Shown here piece by piece: positions 1 through 8,778 of a DNA stretch of 47,923 nucleotides; position 1 is the stretch's first letter; the number at the start of each line of letters is the position of its first letter. Under the pieces are notes generated by a model, which was not told the DNA's origin, searched no databases, and worked only from the letters and a program-made list of their open reading frames with translations. Position numbers and translations under genes: made by a program. The DNA comes from a candidate division WOR-3 bacterium (GTDB taxonomy: Bacteria; Hydrothermota; Tepidihabitantia; Tepidihabitantales; Tepidihabitantaceae). The stretch lies in assembly GCA_024653355.1 (NCBI GenBank), contig JANLFQ010000005.1:1-47923 (forward strand), read 5' to 3'.

Positions 1-960
1 CGCACGGTCATACTCACCCTTCTCGGCATAGGCATTTCCCCGGTTGTAGTACGCCCCAGCGTCGTTCGGGTTTAACTCTATCGCCTTTGCAAAGTCCGCT
101 ATCGCACGGTCATACTCACCCTTTTTGCCATAGGCAAGTCCCCGGTTGTTGTACGCCCCAGCGTCGTTCGGGTTTAACTCTATCGCCTTTGTAAAGTCCG
201 CTATCGCAAGGTCATACTCACCCATCTCGGCATAAGTAATCCCCCGGTTGTTGTACGCCTCAACCAGATTCGGGTTTAACTCTATCGCCTTTGTAAAGTC
301 TGCTATCGCACGGTCAAATTCACCTCTCTCGTAATAGGCAGTCCCCCGGTTGAAATACACCTCAGCCAGATTCGGGTTTAACTCTATCGCCTTTGTAAAG
401 TCTGCTATCGCACGGTCAAATTCACCTCTCTCGTAATAGGCAGTCCCCCGGTTGAAATACACCTCAGCCAGATTCGGGTTTAACTCTATCACCTTTGTAA
501 AGTCCGCAATCGCACGGTCATACTCACCCTTCTCGTCATAGGCAGTTCCCCGGTTGAAGTACGCCTCAGCCGAATTCGGGTTTAACTCTATCGCCTTTGT
601 AAAGTCTGAAATTGCAAGGTCAAACTCACCCCTCTCGTCATAGGCATTTCCCCGGTTGTTGTACGCCTCAACCAGATTCGGGTTTAACTCTATCGCCTTT
701 GTAAAGTCCGCAATCGCACGGTCATACTCACCCTTTCTTGCATGAGCAATTCCCCGGTTGTAATACGCCTCCGCATATTTCGGGTTTAACTCTATCGCCT
801 TTGTAAAGTCTGCAATCGCACGGTCATACTCACCCTTTTTGCCATAGGTTATTCCCCGGTTGTTGTACGCCTGAGCGTAGTTCGGGTTTAACTCTATCGC
901 TTTTGTATAGTTTGCTATCGCCCGGTCAAACTCACCCTTTTGGAAATGCTCGTTTCCGCT
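1..960. repeat. 102-bp tandem repeat (TPR-coding)
   Basis: The DNA repeats with a 102-base period, matching one 34-residue TPR. Units at 271-372 and 373-474 are identical over all 102 bases, and the others differ at few positions. Such identity at synonymous sites suggests recent duplication or gene conversion of whole units. Confidence 0.9.
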
Positions 961-987
961 CTGGAGATAAGACTCAGCGTCGCTCAC
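1..987 (-). CDS. TPR repeat protein (3' end outside window)
   Basis: The minus strand is open from a GTG at 987-985 to the left edge (329 codons, no stop), so the C-terminus is missing. After a short lead (SDAESYLQSGNEHFQKGEF) it is made entirely of 34-residue tetratricopeptide repeats of the type YNNRGxAYxxKGEYDRAIADFTKAIELNPN, about nine and a half copies. TPRs form a right-handed superhelix that binds protein partners; no enzyme domain is visible, so the partner and role are unknown. The start lies 12 bases beyond the stop of the mannosyltransferase gene, so the two are probably co-transcribed. No signal peptide is visible. The repeats are unusually uniform at DNA level, so the copy number may be unstable or collapsed in assembly. 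TPR identity is secure; the exact start is less so because no clear ribosome site is present. Confidence 0.85.
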   Translation of the reverse strand, partial: MSDAESYLQSGNEHFQKGEFDRAIANYTKAIELNPNYAQAYNNRGITYGKKGEYDRAIADFTKAIELNPKYAEAYYNRGIAHARKGEYDRAIADFTKAIELNPNLVEAYNNRGNAYDERGEFDLAISDFTKAIELNPNSAEAYFNRGTAYDEKGEYDRAIADFTKVIELNPNLAEVYFNRGTAYYERGEFDRAIADFTKAIELNPNLAEVYFNRGTAYYERGEFDRAIADFTKAIELNPNLVEAYNNRGITYAEMGEYDLAIADFTKAIELNPNDAGAYNNRGLAYGKKGEYDRAIADFAKAIELNPNDAGAYYNRGNAYAEKGEYDRA

Positions 988-999
988 GCTGACACCCGC

Positions 1000-1716
1000 C
1001 TAAACTTTGCCCAGCAGACGCTGAAGCCGGAGCCGAAGCACCAGGATGAACGCCCGCCAGATGATGCGTTTTGACATCTTGGAAACGCCGGCACGGCGCT
1101 CGGTAAACACGATGGGAATCTCTTTGATTCTGCCGCCTTTGCGCCAGATTAAGAAGTCAATCTCAATTTGAAACCCGTAACCGTCCTCACGCAACTGGTT
1201 TAAGTCTATCCGGCGCAGCATATCACACCGGTACGCCTTGAAACCGGCGGTCAAGTCGCGCACCGGACAACCGGTAACCTTGCGCGCGTAAAGGCAGGCA
1301 AAGTAGGAAAGTAGCAGCCGTTTCATTGGCCAGTTGACGATGGAGATGCCATCTGAGTAGCGCGAGCCAATCACCAGGTCGTAATCTTTTAACCACGCCA
1401 CCATCTCCGGAATCTTTTCCGGCGGATGGGAGAAGTCGGCGTCCATCTCAAAGCAGTAGTCGTAGTTGTGCTCCAGCGCATAGCGGAACCCGAGCACATA
1501 AGCGGTGCCCAGTCCCAGTTTTTTCTCCCGGCGAATCAGATGGACGCGCGGGTTTGTCTCCGCCATTCGGGCAACGATGTCGCCCGTGCCATCAGGCGAA
1601 CCGTCGTCAATCACCAGGACCTCAATCTCCGGCAACTGGTCAAGGACCACCGGTATGATTTTCTCTATGTTCTCCGCCTCGTTGTAGGTCGGCATTATCA
1701 CAAGTCCGCGTGGCAC
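1000..1716 (-). CDS. Polyprenol monophosphomannose synthase-like glycosyltransferase (GT2)
   Basis: GT2-family enzyme of the dolichol/polyprenol-phosphate mannose synthase type, which transfers a sugar from a nucleotide sugar to a lipid phosphate at the cytoplasmic face of the membrane. The N-terminus has LVIMPTYNEAENI, then VLVIDDGSPDGTGD for nucleotide binding, and EMDADFSHPP with the metal-binding DxD-like motif. The DLTAGFKAYR and GYGFQIEIDF stretches are typical of this family. The protein has about 238 residues and no C-terminal membrane domain, as in the short bacterial form. I chose GTG at 1716 because a promoter -10 box ends 5 bases before it; a TTG at 1722 would overlap that box. 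The donor sugar cannot be told from sequence. It heads a leftward unit with the TPR gene. Confidence 0.88.
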   Translation of the reverse strand: MPRGLVIMPTYNEAENIEKIIPVVLDQLPEIEVLVIDDGSPDGTGDIVARMAETNPRVHLIRREKKLGLGTAYVLGFRYALEHNYDYCFEMDADFSHPPEKIPEMVAWLKDYDLVIGSRYSDGISIVNWPMKRLLLSYFACLYARKVTGCPVRDLTAGFKAYRCDMLRRIDLNQLREDGYGFQIEIDFLIWRKGGRIKEIPIVFTERRAGVSKMSKRIIWRAFILVLRLRLQRLLGKV

Positions 1717-1721
1717 AGACA

Positions 1722-1749
1722 ATAATAAAAATCACCCCGCTTTTGTCAA
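1722..1749 (-). promoter_or_regulatory. Sigma-70-type promoter of the mannosyltransferase gene
   Basis: On the minus strand a perfect TTGACA (1749-1744) is followed after 16 bases by TATTAT (1727-1722). The GTG start lies 5 bases further on, so the transcript would begin at or next to the start codon. Confidence 0.65.
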
Positions 1750-1942
1750 GGAGACCAGTTCGGGCTTCATTCGCACAACGACACACCTCTTGCCATCACC
1801 CACCCCGACTTTTCCCCAATCAACCGCACTTCCTCTGTTCCGCAATCGCAGGCTTTTGCCCTCAGACACAGTTGCCTCTGGTTATCTCAATGCTAAGTCG
1901 TTGTAAAATGCAAACTTAACGAATTGCCCCTTCTGTAATTGC

Positions 1943-1970
1943 TTGACATTGAACTTTTCTACTATATTCT
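1943..1970 (+). promoter_or_regulatory. Sigma-70-type promoter of the housekeeping operon
   Basis: TTGACA (1943-1948), 16-base spacer, TATTCT (1965-1970). The first plausible ATG is at 1985, giving a 5' leader of about 8 bases and no room for a normal ribosome site. Confidence 0.55.
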
Positions 1971-1984
1971 ATTTAATTGTGCCA

Positions 1985-2548
1985 ATGTGGACCGCTTTTC
2001 TTGTTCTAATATCTACCGCACTCGTTGCGGCGCAACCGGTTGCGGTGTTTGTGCCCCATGACCTGTTCCGCGACGACGAGTTTGAACGCACCGTTCGGAC
2101 TCTTGAACGGGCAAACTTTACGGTCACCGTTGTGTCCTCGGACACGAATGCGGCACAGGGCATTGACGGGTTGCTAATCAAACCCGACCGATTGCTCAAA
2201 GAGATTACGCCGGATGAGTTTGCCGGGCTGGTTCTGGTCAACGGCTCAGGCATCGCCCCTTACTGGAAGGACACCGTTTTACAGGAGCGGTGCCGGCAGT
2301 TTGCCGCTGCCGGTCGGATTGTGGCGGCGATTGAGCTCGCACCTTTGGTTCTTGCCCGTGCCGGTGTCCTGAAAGGTAAGACCGCCACCGTGTTTCCGGA
2401 CCGATTTGCCCTCAACATCCTCAAAGAACACGGCTGCCGGCATAAATTCCAGCCGGTGGTGGTTGATGGCAACATCATCACCGCTGCCCGCGCCGAACAC
2501 ACGCCGGCTTTTGCCCGCGCGATTGTCCGGAAACTGAAAGGCAGGTGA
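1985..2548 (+). CDS. Exported DJ-1/PfpI-like protein without the nucleophile Cys
   Basis: The fold is recognisable from VAVFVPHDLFRDDEFERTV at the N-terminus, FAGLVLVNGSG in the middle, the helix-leading AAIELAPLVLARAGVLKGK, and VVVDGNIITA followed by a C-terminal helix. In active DJ-1/PfpI proteins the elbow reads AICHGP with a nucleophilic Cys; here it is AIELAP, so Cys, His and Gly are all replaced. The N-terminus from ATG 1985 (MWTAFLVLISTALVAAQP) is a good signal peptide, which is unusual for the family. A TTG at 1943 would add 14 residues but lies on the promoter. It is first in a run ending with radA and the PIN/TRAM gene, and dtd starts directly after its stop. It is probably non-catalytic; its function is unknown. 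Confidence 0.72.
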   Translation: MWTAFLVLISTALVAAQPVAVFVPHDLFRDDEFERTVRTLERANFTVTVVSSDTNAAQGIDGLLIKPDRLLKEITPDEFAGLVLVNGSGIAPYWKDTVLQERCRQFAAAGRIVAAIELAPLVLARAGVLKGKTATVFPDRFALNILKEHGCRHKFQPVVVDGNIITAARAEHTPAFARAIVRKLKGR

Positions 2549-2992
2549 ATGGTGCGGGCGCTGATTCAGCGGGTTTCAAGGGCAAAGGTGACGGTTGACG
2601 GCACCACCACGGGTGAAATTGGACCCGGCTTGCTCGTTTTTCTCGGTGTCGGCAAGGAAGACAACGAAGCAATCTGCCGGCAACTGGCATCACGCATCGC
2701 CCGGCTGCGCATCTGGGACGATGAAGCGGGCAAGATGAACCGTTCGCTCCTTGATACCGGCGGTGCCGCGCTCGTTGTTTCCCAGTTCACCCTTTACGCC
2801 GACACCCGGCACGGCTTGCGACCCTCTTTTTCTGACGCCTGCGAACCGAACCGCGCCCGGGAACTTTACGAGCGGTTTGTAAGCGAGTTGCGCTATCTCG
2901 GTGTGCCGGTCCAGACCGGCAGTTTCGGTGCCCGGATGGATGTGGAACTGGTGAACTCCGGACCGGTGACGATAATGCTGGAAGAGGTGTAA
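2549..2992 (+). CDS. dtd: D-aminoacyl-tRNA deacylase
   Basis: Hydrolyses D-amino acids (and glycine mischarged on tRNA-Ala) from tRNA in the cytoplasm. The 147-residue length is typical. Diagnostic motifs are present: SQFTLYADTRHGLRPSF at about residues 78-94 and the C-terminal NSGPVT at 136-141, which contains the Gly-cisPro pair that excludes L-aminoacyl substrates. The ATG follows the upstream stop with no gap, so translation is likely coupled. Its neighbours are yicC and gmk, a common type of translation and nucleotide housekeeping group. Confidence 0.96.
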   Translation: MVRALIQRVSRAKVTVDGTTTGEIGPGLLVFLGVGKEDNEAICRQLASRIARLRIWDDEAGKMNRSLLDTGGAALVVSQFTLYADTRHGLRPSFSDACEPNRARELYERFVSELRYLGVPVQTGSFGARMDVELVNSGPVTIMLEEV

Positions 2993-2994
2993 AT

Positions 2995-3870
2995 ATGCTG
3001 CGCAGTATGACCGGTGTTGGCCGCGCCGAAGCGGTGCTCAAACCTTCGGGTGCGAAACTGACCATCGACATCCGCTCGGTAAATCACAAGTACTTTGAAC
3101 TGGTGGCAAAACTACCGCCCCAGTTTGCCGCTTACGAACGGGAGATTCACGAACTGGTGCGCCGCTCCCTACATCGCGGTTACATCCAGTTGCAGATGAC
3201 CCTGGACGAATCGGTATCGGTGCCTGCCGTTACCGTTGACCGGCAACTGGTGCAGGAGTATTTGCGCCTTGCCCGGGAATTGAAGACCCGGCACCATCTG
3301 GAAGGCGAACTGAACATCAACACCCTTCTCACCCTGCCCGGCGTCATCACGACGAAAAAGGCAAACGCCAACTCCTCCCGGTTCTGGCTTGCCAGCCGCC
3401 GGGTTTTGAATCAGGCGCTGCGCCGCCTCGTCAAGATGAAGCAGGCAGAAGGTGCCGCTTTAGCCCGGGATTTGCGCAAGCGCATCAGTAAAATCCGGCG
3501 TGCGGTGCGGCAGATTGAAGAACGGGTGCCGAAAAGGCTTGCCGAGCGCCGCGAGAACCTTTTGGAACAACTGGAGAACCTGAACATTCAGGCAAACCCG
3601 CGCCGCGTCCTGGAAGAAGTGGCGTTCATCGCCGAAAAGGTGGACATCCACGAAGAGTGTGTCCGGCTCAAGAGTCACTGCAGCCTTTTCCTGCGGGCGC
3701 TGCGCAGTTCTGCCACCTCGGGCAAGAAACTGGACTTCATCGCCCAGGAGATGCTGCGGGAAACCGACACCCTTGCTGCCAAGGCGCGCGATGTGATAAT
3801 CTCGCGCCGGGCGATTGAAATCAAGGGCGAGATTGAAAAGTTGAAGGAGCAGGTGCGGAATGTTGAGTAA
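2995..3870 (+). CDS. yicC: YicC/YloC-family endoribonuclease
   Basis: Stress-associated RNase family; E. coli YicC is linked to decay of small RNAs. The protein is 291 residues, the usual size. It begins with the family signature MLRSMTGVGRAE and the IDIRSVNHKYFELVAKLP stretch. It ends with GKKLDFIAQEMLRETDTLA, matching the conserved C-terminal block, followed by a helical tail. The start is 2 bases after the dtd stop, and its 3' end overlaps gmk by 11 bases. The yicC-gmk-rpoZ-coaBC order is widely conserved, which supports the call. Confidence 0.95.
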   Translation: MLRSMTGVGRAEAVLKPSGAKLTIDIRSVNHKYFELVAKLPPQFAAYEREIHELVRRSLHRGYIQLQMTLDESVSVPAVTVDRQLVQEYLRLARELKTRHHLEGELNINTLLTLPGVITTKKANANSSRFWLASRRVLNQALRRLVKMKQAEGAALARDLRKRISKIRRAVRQIEERVPKRLAERRENLLEQLENLNIQANPRRVLEEVAFIAEKVDIHEECVRLKSHCSLFLRALRSSATSGKKLDFIAQEMLRETDTLAAKARDVIISRRAIEIKGEIEKLKEQVRNVE

Positions 3871-4477
3871 ATTACAGCACCAGCCGTTTATGGTCATCCT
3901 CTCCTCGCCTTCCGGTGCGGGCAAGACCTCAATCTGTCAGGCGGTCGTGCGCCAGGACCGAAACATCTTCTACTCGGTCTCCGCAACCACCCGGCCGCGG
4001 CGCCCCAACGAGCGCCACGGTAAGAGTTACCTGTTTTTGACCGAAGGACAGTTTCAGCGCCTGCTCAAGCGTGATGCCCTTCTTGAATCGGCATGGGTTT
4101 ATGGCTACCATTACGGCACCCCGAAAGCACCGGTGCTGAAGGCGTTCCGCGCCGGTAAAGATGTTATTGCTGACCTTGATATCCAGGGTATGCGTTCCTG
4201 CAAGCGGGTGCTGGGCGCGCGCGCCATCGGGATTTTCATCCTGCCGCCCAGCCTGAAGGAACTGCAGCATCGCCTTTTAAAACGGGGCACCGAAGACCCG
4301 GCGGTACTGGCACGGCGCCGTGCCGCCCTGAAAGAAGAGCTCGGTGCCATCCCGGAGTTTGACTATCTGGTAATAAATGATAAACTTGAACAGGCGGTCG
4401 GTGATGTTTTGACCATCATTCGTGCCGAGCGACTGCGCACATCCCGCCGCCGGAAATTAAAGGAGGTTTCAGTATGA
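3860..4477 (+). CDS. gmk: Guanylate kinase
   Basis: Phosphorylates GMP to GDP with ATP. The P-loop SSPSGAGKTS lies at residues 15-24; the GMP-binding block is seen as SATTRPRRPNERHGKSYLFL and in ESAWVYGYHYGTP, with DLDIQG as the Walker B region. Its 205 residues match the family. ATG 3860 overlaps the yicC 3' end by 11 bases, and a GGAG about ten bases upstream may serve as ribosome site. Its last four bases (ATGA) overlap rpoZ, so the two are translationally coupled. Confidence 0.96.
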   Translation: MLSKLQHQPFMVILSSPSGAGKTSICQAVVRQDRNIFYSVSATTRPRRPNERHGKSYLFLTEGQFQRLLKRDALLESAWVYGYHYGTPKAPVLKAFRAGKDVIADLDIQGMRSCKRVLGARAIGIFILPPSLKELQHRLLKRGTEDPAVLARRRAALKEELGAIPEFDYLVINDKLEQAVGDVLTIIRAERLRTSRRRKLKEVSV

Positions 4478-4728
4478 AATGGGTTTCACTGGAAGAGTTG
4501 TGGCGAACCCAACCTAATAAATATCTGGCTTTGAACATCGCCGCCCTTGAAGTGCGACGGATTATTGAAGCGATGACCCGGGACGAGATTCAACTCCCGA
4601 TGAACATCTACCACTATGCCCTGAAACGGCTCCTCCGGGGCGAACTGAAGTACGCCCCGCTTACTGAAGAAGAACTGGCGGCGCTGAGCCAGAAGACATT
4701 TGAAGAGCTCACCACCCGCCGTTCCTGA
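4474..4728 (+). CDS. rpoZ: RNA polymerase omega subunit
   Basis: Small (84 residues) subunit that helps assemble beta-prime. It has the family's NKYLALNIAALEVRRI block, followed by a divergent middle and LTEEELAALSQKTFEEL near the C-terminus. It starts in an ATGA overlap with gmk, behind a strong AAGGAGG ribosome site in the gmk coding end. Position between gmk and coaBC is the canonical one for rpoZ and backs up the weak sequence signal of such a short protein. Confidence 0.85.
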   Translation: MKWVSLEELWRTQPNKYLALNIAALEVRRIIEAMTRDEIQLPMNIYHYALKRLLRGELKYAPLTEEELAALSQKTFEELTTRRS

Positions 4729-4765
4729 AGCCAAAAGTTAACCCCGGTCTTTTCGGAGCACGGCG

Positions 4766-5965
4766 GTGAGCAATCCGGAAGCTTTATTGGGCGTCACCGG
4801 CAGTATCGCCGCCTACAAGGCGCTGGAACTGGTACGCCTGTTCAAACAACACAACTGGGGCGTAACGGTCGTGATGACCCGTGCCGCAACCAAACTGGTC
4901 GGCGTGGAGTCGTTTCGCACCCTGACAAACCGCCCCGTTGCCCTGAAACTTTTTCCGGCACAGCGCCCGTTCTCCGCAACGGTTGAGCACATTGACCTTG
5001 CCACGGCGCCCGACTTAATCGTCGTCGCGCCGGCAACCGCCAACATCCTTGGCAAACTCGCCGCCGGTATCGGCGATGACCTCCTCTCCACCTTGCTCCT
5101 TGCCGTGCCGCAGGAAAAGGTCGCGGCGGGCAGGGTGCTGTTTGCGCCGGCGATGAATGTGAATATGTGGCGCAACCCGATGGTCCAGGCAAACATCGCA
5201 AAACTGAAATCCGCTGGTTACACCTTTATCGAACCGCAGTCAGGTGAACTTGCCTGCGGTACCATCGGTACAGGCCGGATGGCAGAGCCGGCAGAAATCT
5301 TCGCCCGCTGCCGGGCAGCGCTGGAAGCGTTGCCCAACCTGCACGGCGTTTCGGTGCTCGTCACCACCGGCAGAACCGAAGAGCCTCTGGACCCGGTGCG
5401 CATCATCACCAACCGCTCTTCGGGTTTACTGGGCGTGGAAATCGCCCGGGCGTTTAAAGCCGCCGGCGCCACAACCCGTCTCATTGCCGGTGCCGTTTCC
5501 GTACCCCTGCCCGAAGATGCGATTCGAGTCCAAACCGCCGCGGCGATGGCAAGGGCGGTTTTAGAAGCGCTTCCCGGAACCGACATTTTAATTATGTGCG
5601 CCGCGGTCGCCGACTACCAGCCAGCAAAGGTGGCGCAGGAGAAACACCACGAGACCGATTTAACCTTAAAACTCGTCCGCACCCCGGACATCCTTTCCCT
5701 TGTTGCCGGCCAGAAGGAGAAGCCGTTGCTTGTTGGCTTCTCCCTTGACTCCTCCTGGGAGCGGGCAAAGGCAAAACTGCGCACGAAAAAACTTGACCTT
5801 ATCATCGCCAATCCGCCCGTTACTGCCGGCAGTGAAAAAATTCAGGCACGACTGCTCTTCGCCACGGGCAAACAGCAGCGCCTTCCCGAAATGACCAAAG
5901 ATGAATTTGCCCGCAAACTGGTAAAGATTGTTGGCGCACTTTACCGGAAGGGGAAGAAAAAATGA
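4766..5965 (+). CDS. coaBC: Bifunctional phosphopantothenoylcysteine decarboxylase / phosphopantothenate-cysteine ligase
   Basis: Makes 4'-phosphopantetheine from phosphopantothenate, cysteine and CTP in coenzyme A synthesis. The CoaC half has GVTGSIAAYKALELVR (flavin binding), the catalytic His in ATVEHIDLATAPD (about H75), the PAMN motif (128-131), and the substrate-clamp Cys in ELACGTIGTGRMAEP (about C164). The CoaB half begins near residue 195 with VLVTTGRTEEPLDPVR, then NRSSG and MCAAVADYQPA. 399 residues is normal. GTG 4766 follows GGAG at 4755-4758. It overlaps dnaB by four bases. Confidence 0.96.
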   Translation: MSNPEALLGVTGSIAAYKALELVRLFKQHNWGVTVVMTRAATKLVGVESFRTLTNRPVALKLFPAQRPFSATVEHIDLATAPDLIVVAPATANILGKLAAGIGDDLLSTLLLAVPQEKVAAGRVLFAPAMNVNMWRNPMVQANIAKLKSAGYTFIEPQSGELACGTIGTGRMAEPAEIFARCRAALEALPNLHGVSVLVTTGRTEEPLDPVRIITNRSSGLLGVEIARAFKAAGATTRLIAGAVSVPLPEDAIRVQTAAAMARAVLEALPGTDILIMCAAVADYQPAKVAQEKHHETDLTLKLVRTPDILSLVAGQKEKPLLVGFSLDSSWERAKAKLRTKKLDLIIANPPVTAGSEKIQARLLFATGKQQRLPEMTKDEFARKLVKIVGALYRKGKKK

Positions 5966-7392
5966 GCACCAATCGTGCCCAAAGCCAGATTGAACGTAAA
6001 CCACCGCAGGCGGTTGAAGCCGAAGCCGCGGTGCTCGGCGCAATTCTCCTTGACGCCGAAGCCCTGCCCCGGGTGCTACCATTTCTGAAACCGGAACATT
6101 TCTATACCCCAGCCCACCGCCGGATTTACGAGGCGATGCTCAATCTATTTGAGCGCAAGGAGCCCTACGACATCATCACCGTGACGAACGAACTGCGCCG
6201 GATGAAAGAACTGGATAGCGTGGGCGGCCAGACTTATCTCTCAAGTCTCCTTGATACGGTGCTCACCGCTGCCCATTGCGAAGAGCACGCCCACCTCGTG
6301 CTGGAAAAGGCGATTCAGCGCCAGTTGATTCAGACCGCAACCGAAATCGTCCAGACTGCCTATGAGGAGGGCAGCAGTGCGGAGGAACTTTTGGAACAGG
6401 CCGAGAGTAAAATCTTCCAGTTGCGCCAGGCCGGCGAACGTAAGCGCTTCACCCTCGTGCGCGAGATGTTGATGGACGAGATGGAACGGATTGAAAAAGC
6501 CCGGGCGGAGAAAAGGTTTATCACCGGCGTTGAAACCGGATTTCGCGACCTTGACGCTTTAACCTCCGGTTTCCAGCCCGGCGACTTCATCATCATCGCC
6601 GGCCGACCGGGAATGGGCAAAACCGCCTTTGCCTTAAACATTGCGGTCAATGCTGCCATCCATATCAGCCAGCCGGTACCGGTCGCCATCTTCAGCCTTG
6701 AGATGTCAACCGAAAGTCTCATCCAGCGGCTCATCTGCTCCGAGGCTTATGTCTCCCAGACCAAACTGCGCCGCGGCATGCTCAACCATGAAGAATACAA
6801 ACGGATTGTCGATGTGATTGGACCGTTATCCGAGGCGAAAATCTACATCGACGACTCACCGGGGCTGAACGCCCTTGAAGTGCGGGCACGCGCCCGCCGG
6901 CTCAAAGGTGAACACCCGGACCTCGGTATGGTGGTCATTGACTACCTCCAGTTGATGGAGGTGCACGGTGACCGGCGCCGGGAGCGCAACCGCCAGCAGG
7001 AGATTACCGAAATCTCCCGGGCACTTAAAGCGATGGCAAAGGAACTGAATGTGCCCGTGGTTGCCATCTCCCAGTTGTCACGCGCGCCGGAAAGCCGGCA
7101 GGACAAAAGACCGCAACTCTCTGACCTGCGCGAGTCCGGAGCGCTCGAGCAGGATGCCGATGTGGTCCTGCTCCTCTTCCGTGAGGCGGCTTACCGGAAA
7201 AAGGAATGGGCCGCACTGGACGAAAATAAACGCCGCGCCGCTGAACTGAACATCGCCAAACAACGCAACGGACCCACCGACACCATCCCGCTGGTCTTTC
7301 TCTACGAGTATATGCGCTTTGTCAATGCTGAAACCCGCTATGTTCAGGAACCGGCCGAAGAAGAAATCTCCGAAGAAGAGTTCAACATCTAA
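5962..7392 (+). CDS. dnaB: Replicative DNA helicase
   Basis: Hexameric helicase that unwinds DNA ahead of the replication fork. The N-terminal collar domain starts at EAEAAVLGAILLDAEALPRV and includes ITVTNEL. The RecA-like domain has Walker A GRPGMGKTAF (about 214-223), FSLEMS, Walker B MVVIDYLQLM, SQLSR, and the C-terminal SDLRESGALEQDADVV plus KQRNGPT with the arginine finger region. No intein is inserted. The 476-residue size is standard. It begins in an ATGA overlap with coaBC and is followed 6 bases later by radA. Confidence 0.97.
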   Translation: MSTNRAQSQIERKPPQAVEAEAAVLGAILLDAEALPRVLPFLKPEHFYTPAHRRIYEAMLNLFERKEPYDIITVTNELRRMKELDSVGGQTYLSSLLDTVLTAAHCEEHAHLVLEKAIQRQLIQTATEIVQTAYEEGSSAEELLEQAESKIFQLRQAGERKRFTLVREMLMDEMERIEKARAEKRFITGVETGFRDLDALTSGFQPGDFIIIAGRPGMGKTAFALNIAVNAAIHISQPVPVAIFSLEMSTESLIQRLICSEAYVSQTKLRRGMLNHEEYKRIVDVIGPLSEAKIYIDDSPGLNALEVRARARRLKGEHPDLGMVVIDYLQLMEVHGDRRRERNRQQEITEISRALKAMAKELNVPVVAISQLSRAPESRQDKRPQLSDLRESGALEQDADVVLLLFREAAYRKKEWAALDENKRRAAELNIAKQRNGPTDTIPLVFLYEYMRFVNAETRYVQEPAEEEISEEEFNI

Positions 7393-7398
7393 CGCCCG

Positions 7399-8757
7399 AT
7401 GAAGAAGACCCACTTCATCTGCCAGAACTGCGGTTACGAATCTGCCCGCTGGCTGGGACGATGTCCCAACTGCGGTGAGTGGAACAGTCTCGTTGAAGAG
7501 GAACTGCCGACAAAAAAGGCAACAAGGAGCACACCCGCTCCTTCCCTTGCAACCCGACCGGTACCTCTCAACGATGTGGCGCTGGAAAAAACCGCCCGGA
7601 TTTTAACCGGCATCGGCGAACTGGACCGGGTGCTGGGCGGTGGTGTTGTGCCCGGCTCGCTTTTGCTGCTGGGTGGTGAACCGGGCATTGGTAAATCAAC
7701 CCTGCTTTTGCAGGTCTGCAACACCCTTGCCCGCCGTGGTATCCGCATCCTCTATGTGACTGGTGAAGAGTCACCAGAACAGGTCCGGCTCCGTGCCGCC
7801 CGACTGGGAAAAGTTGCCCCCGAACTGTTCGTCCTCGCCACCGTTGAGGTCGAAGAGGTGCTGGGCGCGGTGGAAGAAGTCAAACCCGGACTTCTGGTTA
7901 TCGACTCTATCCAGACCCTGGCGACGAGCACGCTTGCCAGCGCACCGGGTAGTGTCGCCCAGGTCCGGGAGTGTACGGCGCAACTTCTCCGTCTGGCAAA
8001 AAGCCGCCGCCTCACAACCTTCATCATCGGTCATGTGACCAAATTCGGCGCAATTGCCGGACCCAAAACCCTCGAGCATATGGTCGACACCGTCCTTTAC
8101 TTTGAAGGAGAAACGAACCTCAACTATCGGATTGTCCGGGCGGTAAAAAACCGCTACGGTTCAACCAACGAAATCGGGGTGTTTGAGATGACCGAATCCG
8201 GTTTAAAAGAGGTGCAAAACCCTTCAGAGTTTTTCCTTTCCGGACGCCGGCTTGATGTCTCCGGCTCCGCGGTGGTGGCAACGCTCGAGGGTACTCGCCC
8301 CCTTCTGGTGGAGATTCAGGCACTTGCCGCACCAACACCATTTGCCCTGCCCCAGAGGGTGGCAACCGGTTTTGACATCCGCCGGCTGGCGCTACTCCTC
8401 TGCATCCTTGAGCGTCGCGCCGGCATCGCCACCACCAGTAAAGACATCTTTTTGAACATCGCGGGGGGCATCAAACTAAACGAACCGGCGGTTGACCTGG
8501 GAATCGTTGCGGCACTCGCCTCGGCACTGCGCAACACACCCCTTCCCCCGGACATCGTCCTTTTTGGCGAGGTGGGGCTTGCGGGTGAAATCCGTTCGGT
8601 CAGTCGTACCGAGTCGCGCATCACCGAAGCAGCACGATTAGGGTTCAAGCGCATCCTTTTACCCGAGCGCAGCCCGCAACTGAAGAACACCAACCTGAAA
8701 CTGGTGCCGGTGGACACGCTCACCACCGCACTCAAGGTGTTGGGGTTAAAAAGATGA
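7399..8757 (+). CDS. radA: DNA repair protein RadA
   Basis: RecA-like ATPase that promotes branch migration in recombination. An N-terminal C4 zinc finger has Cys at residues 8, 11, 22 and 25. The ATPase core has Walker A GGEPGIGKST (about 92-101), Walker B GLLVIDSIQ and the RadA-specific KNRYGSTNEIGVFEM. The C-terminal Lon-like domain (NIAGGIKLNEPAVDLGIVAA) follows; its peptidase Ser-Lys dyad is not expected in RadA. 452 residues is normal. The stop is TGA, relevant to the TGA decoding question elsewhere in this window. Confidence 0.96.
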   Translation: MKKTHFICQNCGYESARWLGRCPNCGEWNSLVEEELPTKKATRSTPAPSLATRPVPLNDVALEKTARILTGIGELDRVLGGGVVPGSLLLLGGEPGIGKSTLLLQVCNTLARRGIRILYVTGEESPEQVRLRAARLGKVAPELFVLATVEVEEVLGAVEEVKPGLLVIDSIQTLATSTLASAPGSVAQVRECTAQLLRLAKSRRLTTFIIGHVTKFGAIAGPKTLEHMVDTVLYFEGETNLNYRIVRAVKNRYGSTNEIGVFEMTESGLKEVQNPSEFFLSGRRLDVSGSAVVATLEGTRPLLVEIQALAAPTPFALPQRVATGFDIRRLALLLCILERRAGIATTSKDIFLNIAGGIKLNEPAVDLGIVAALASALRNTPLPPDIVLFGEVGLAGEIRSVSRTESRITEAARLGFKRILLPERSPQLKNTNLKLVPVDTLTTALKVLGLKR

Positions 8758-8778
8758 CATTGAATTTGGGAGGATTTT

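Noticed and set aside
1426-1725. Plus-strand open frames opposite the mannosyltransferase gene
   Set aside because: Shadow frames of a clear conserved gene on the other strand.
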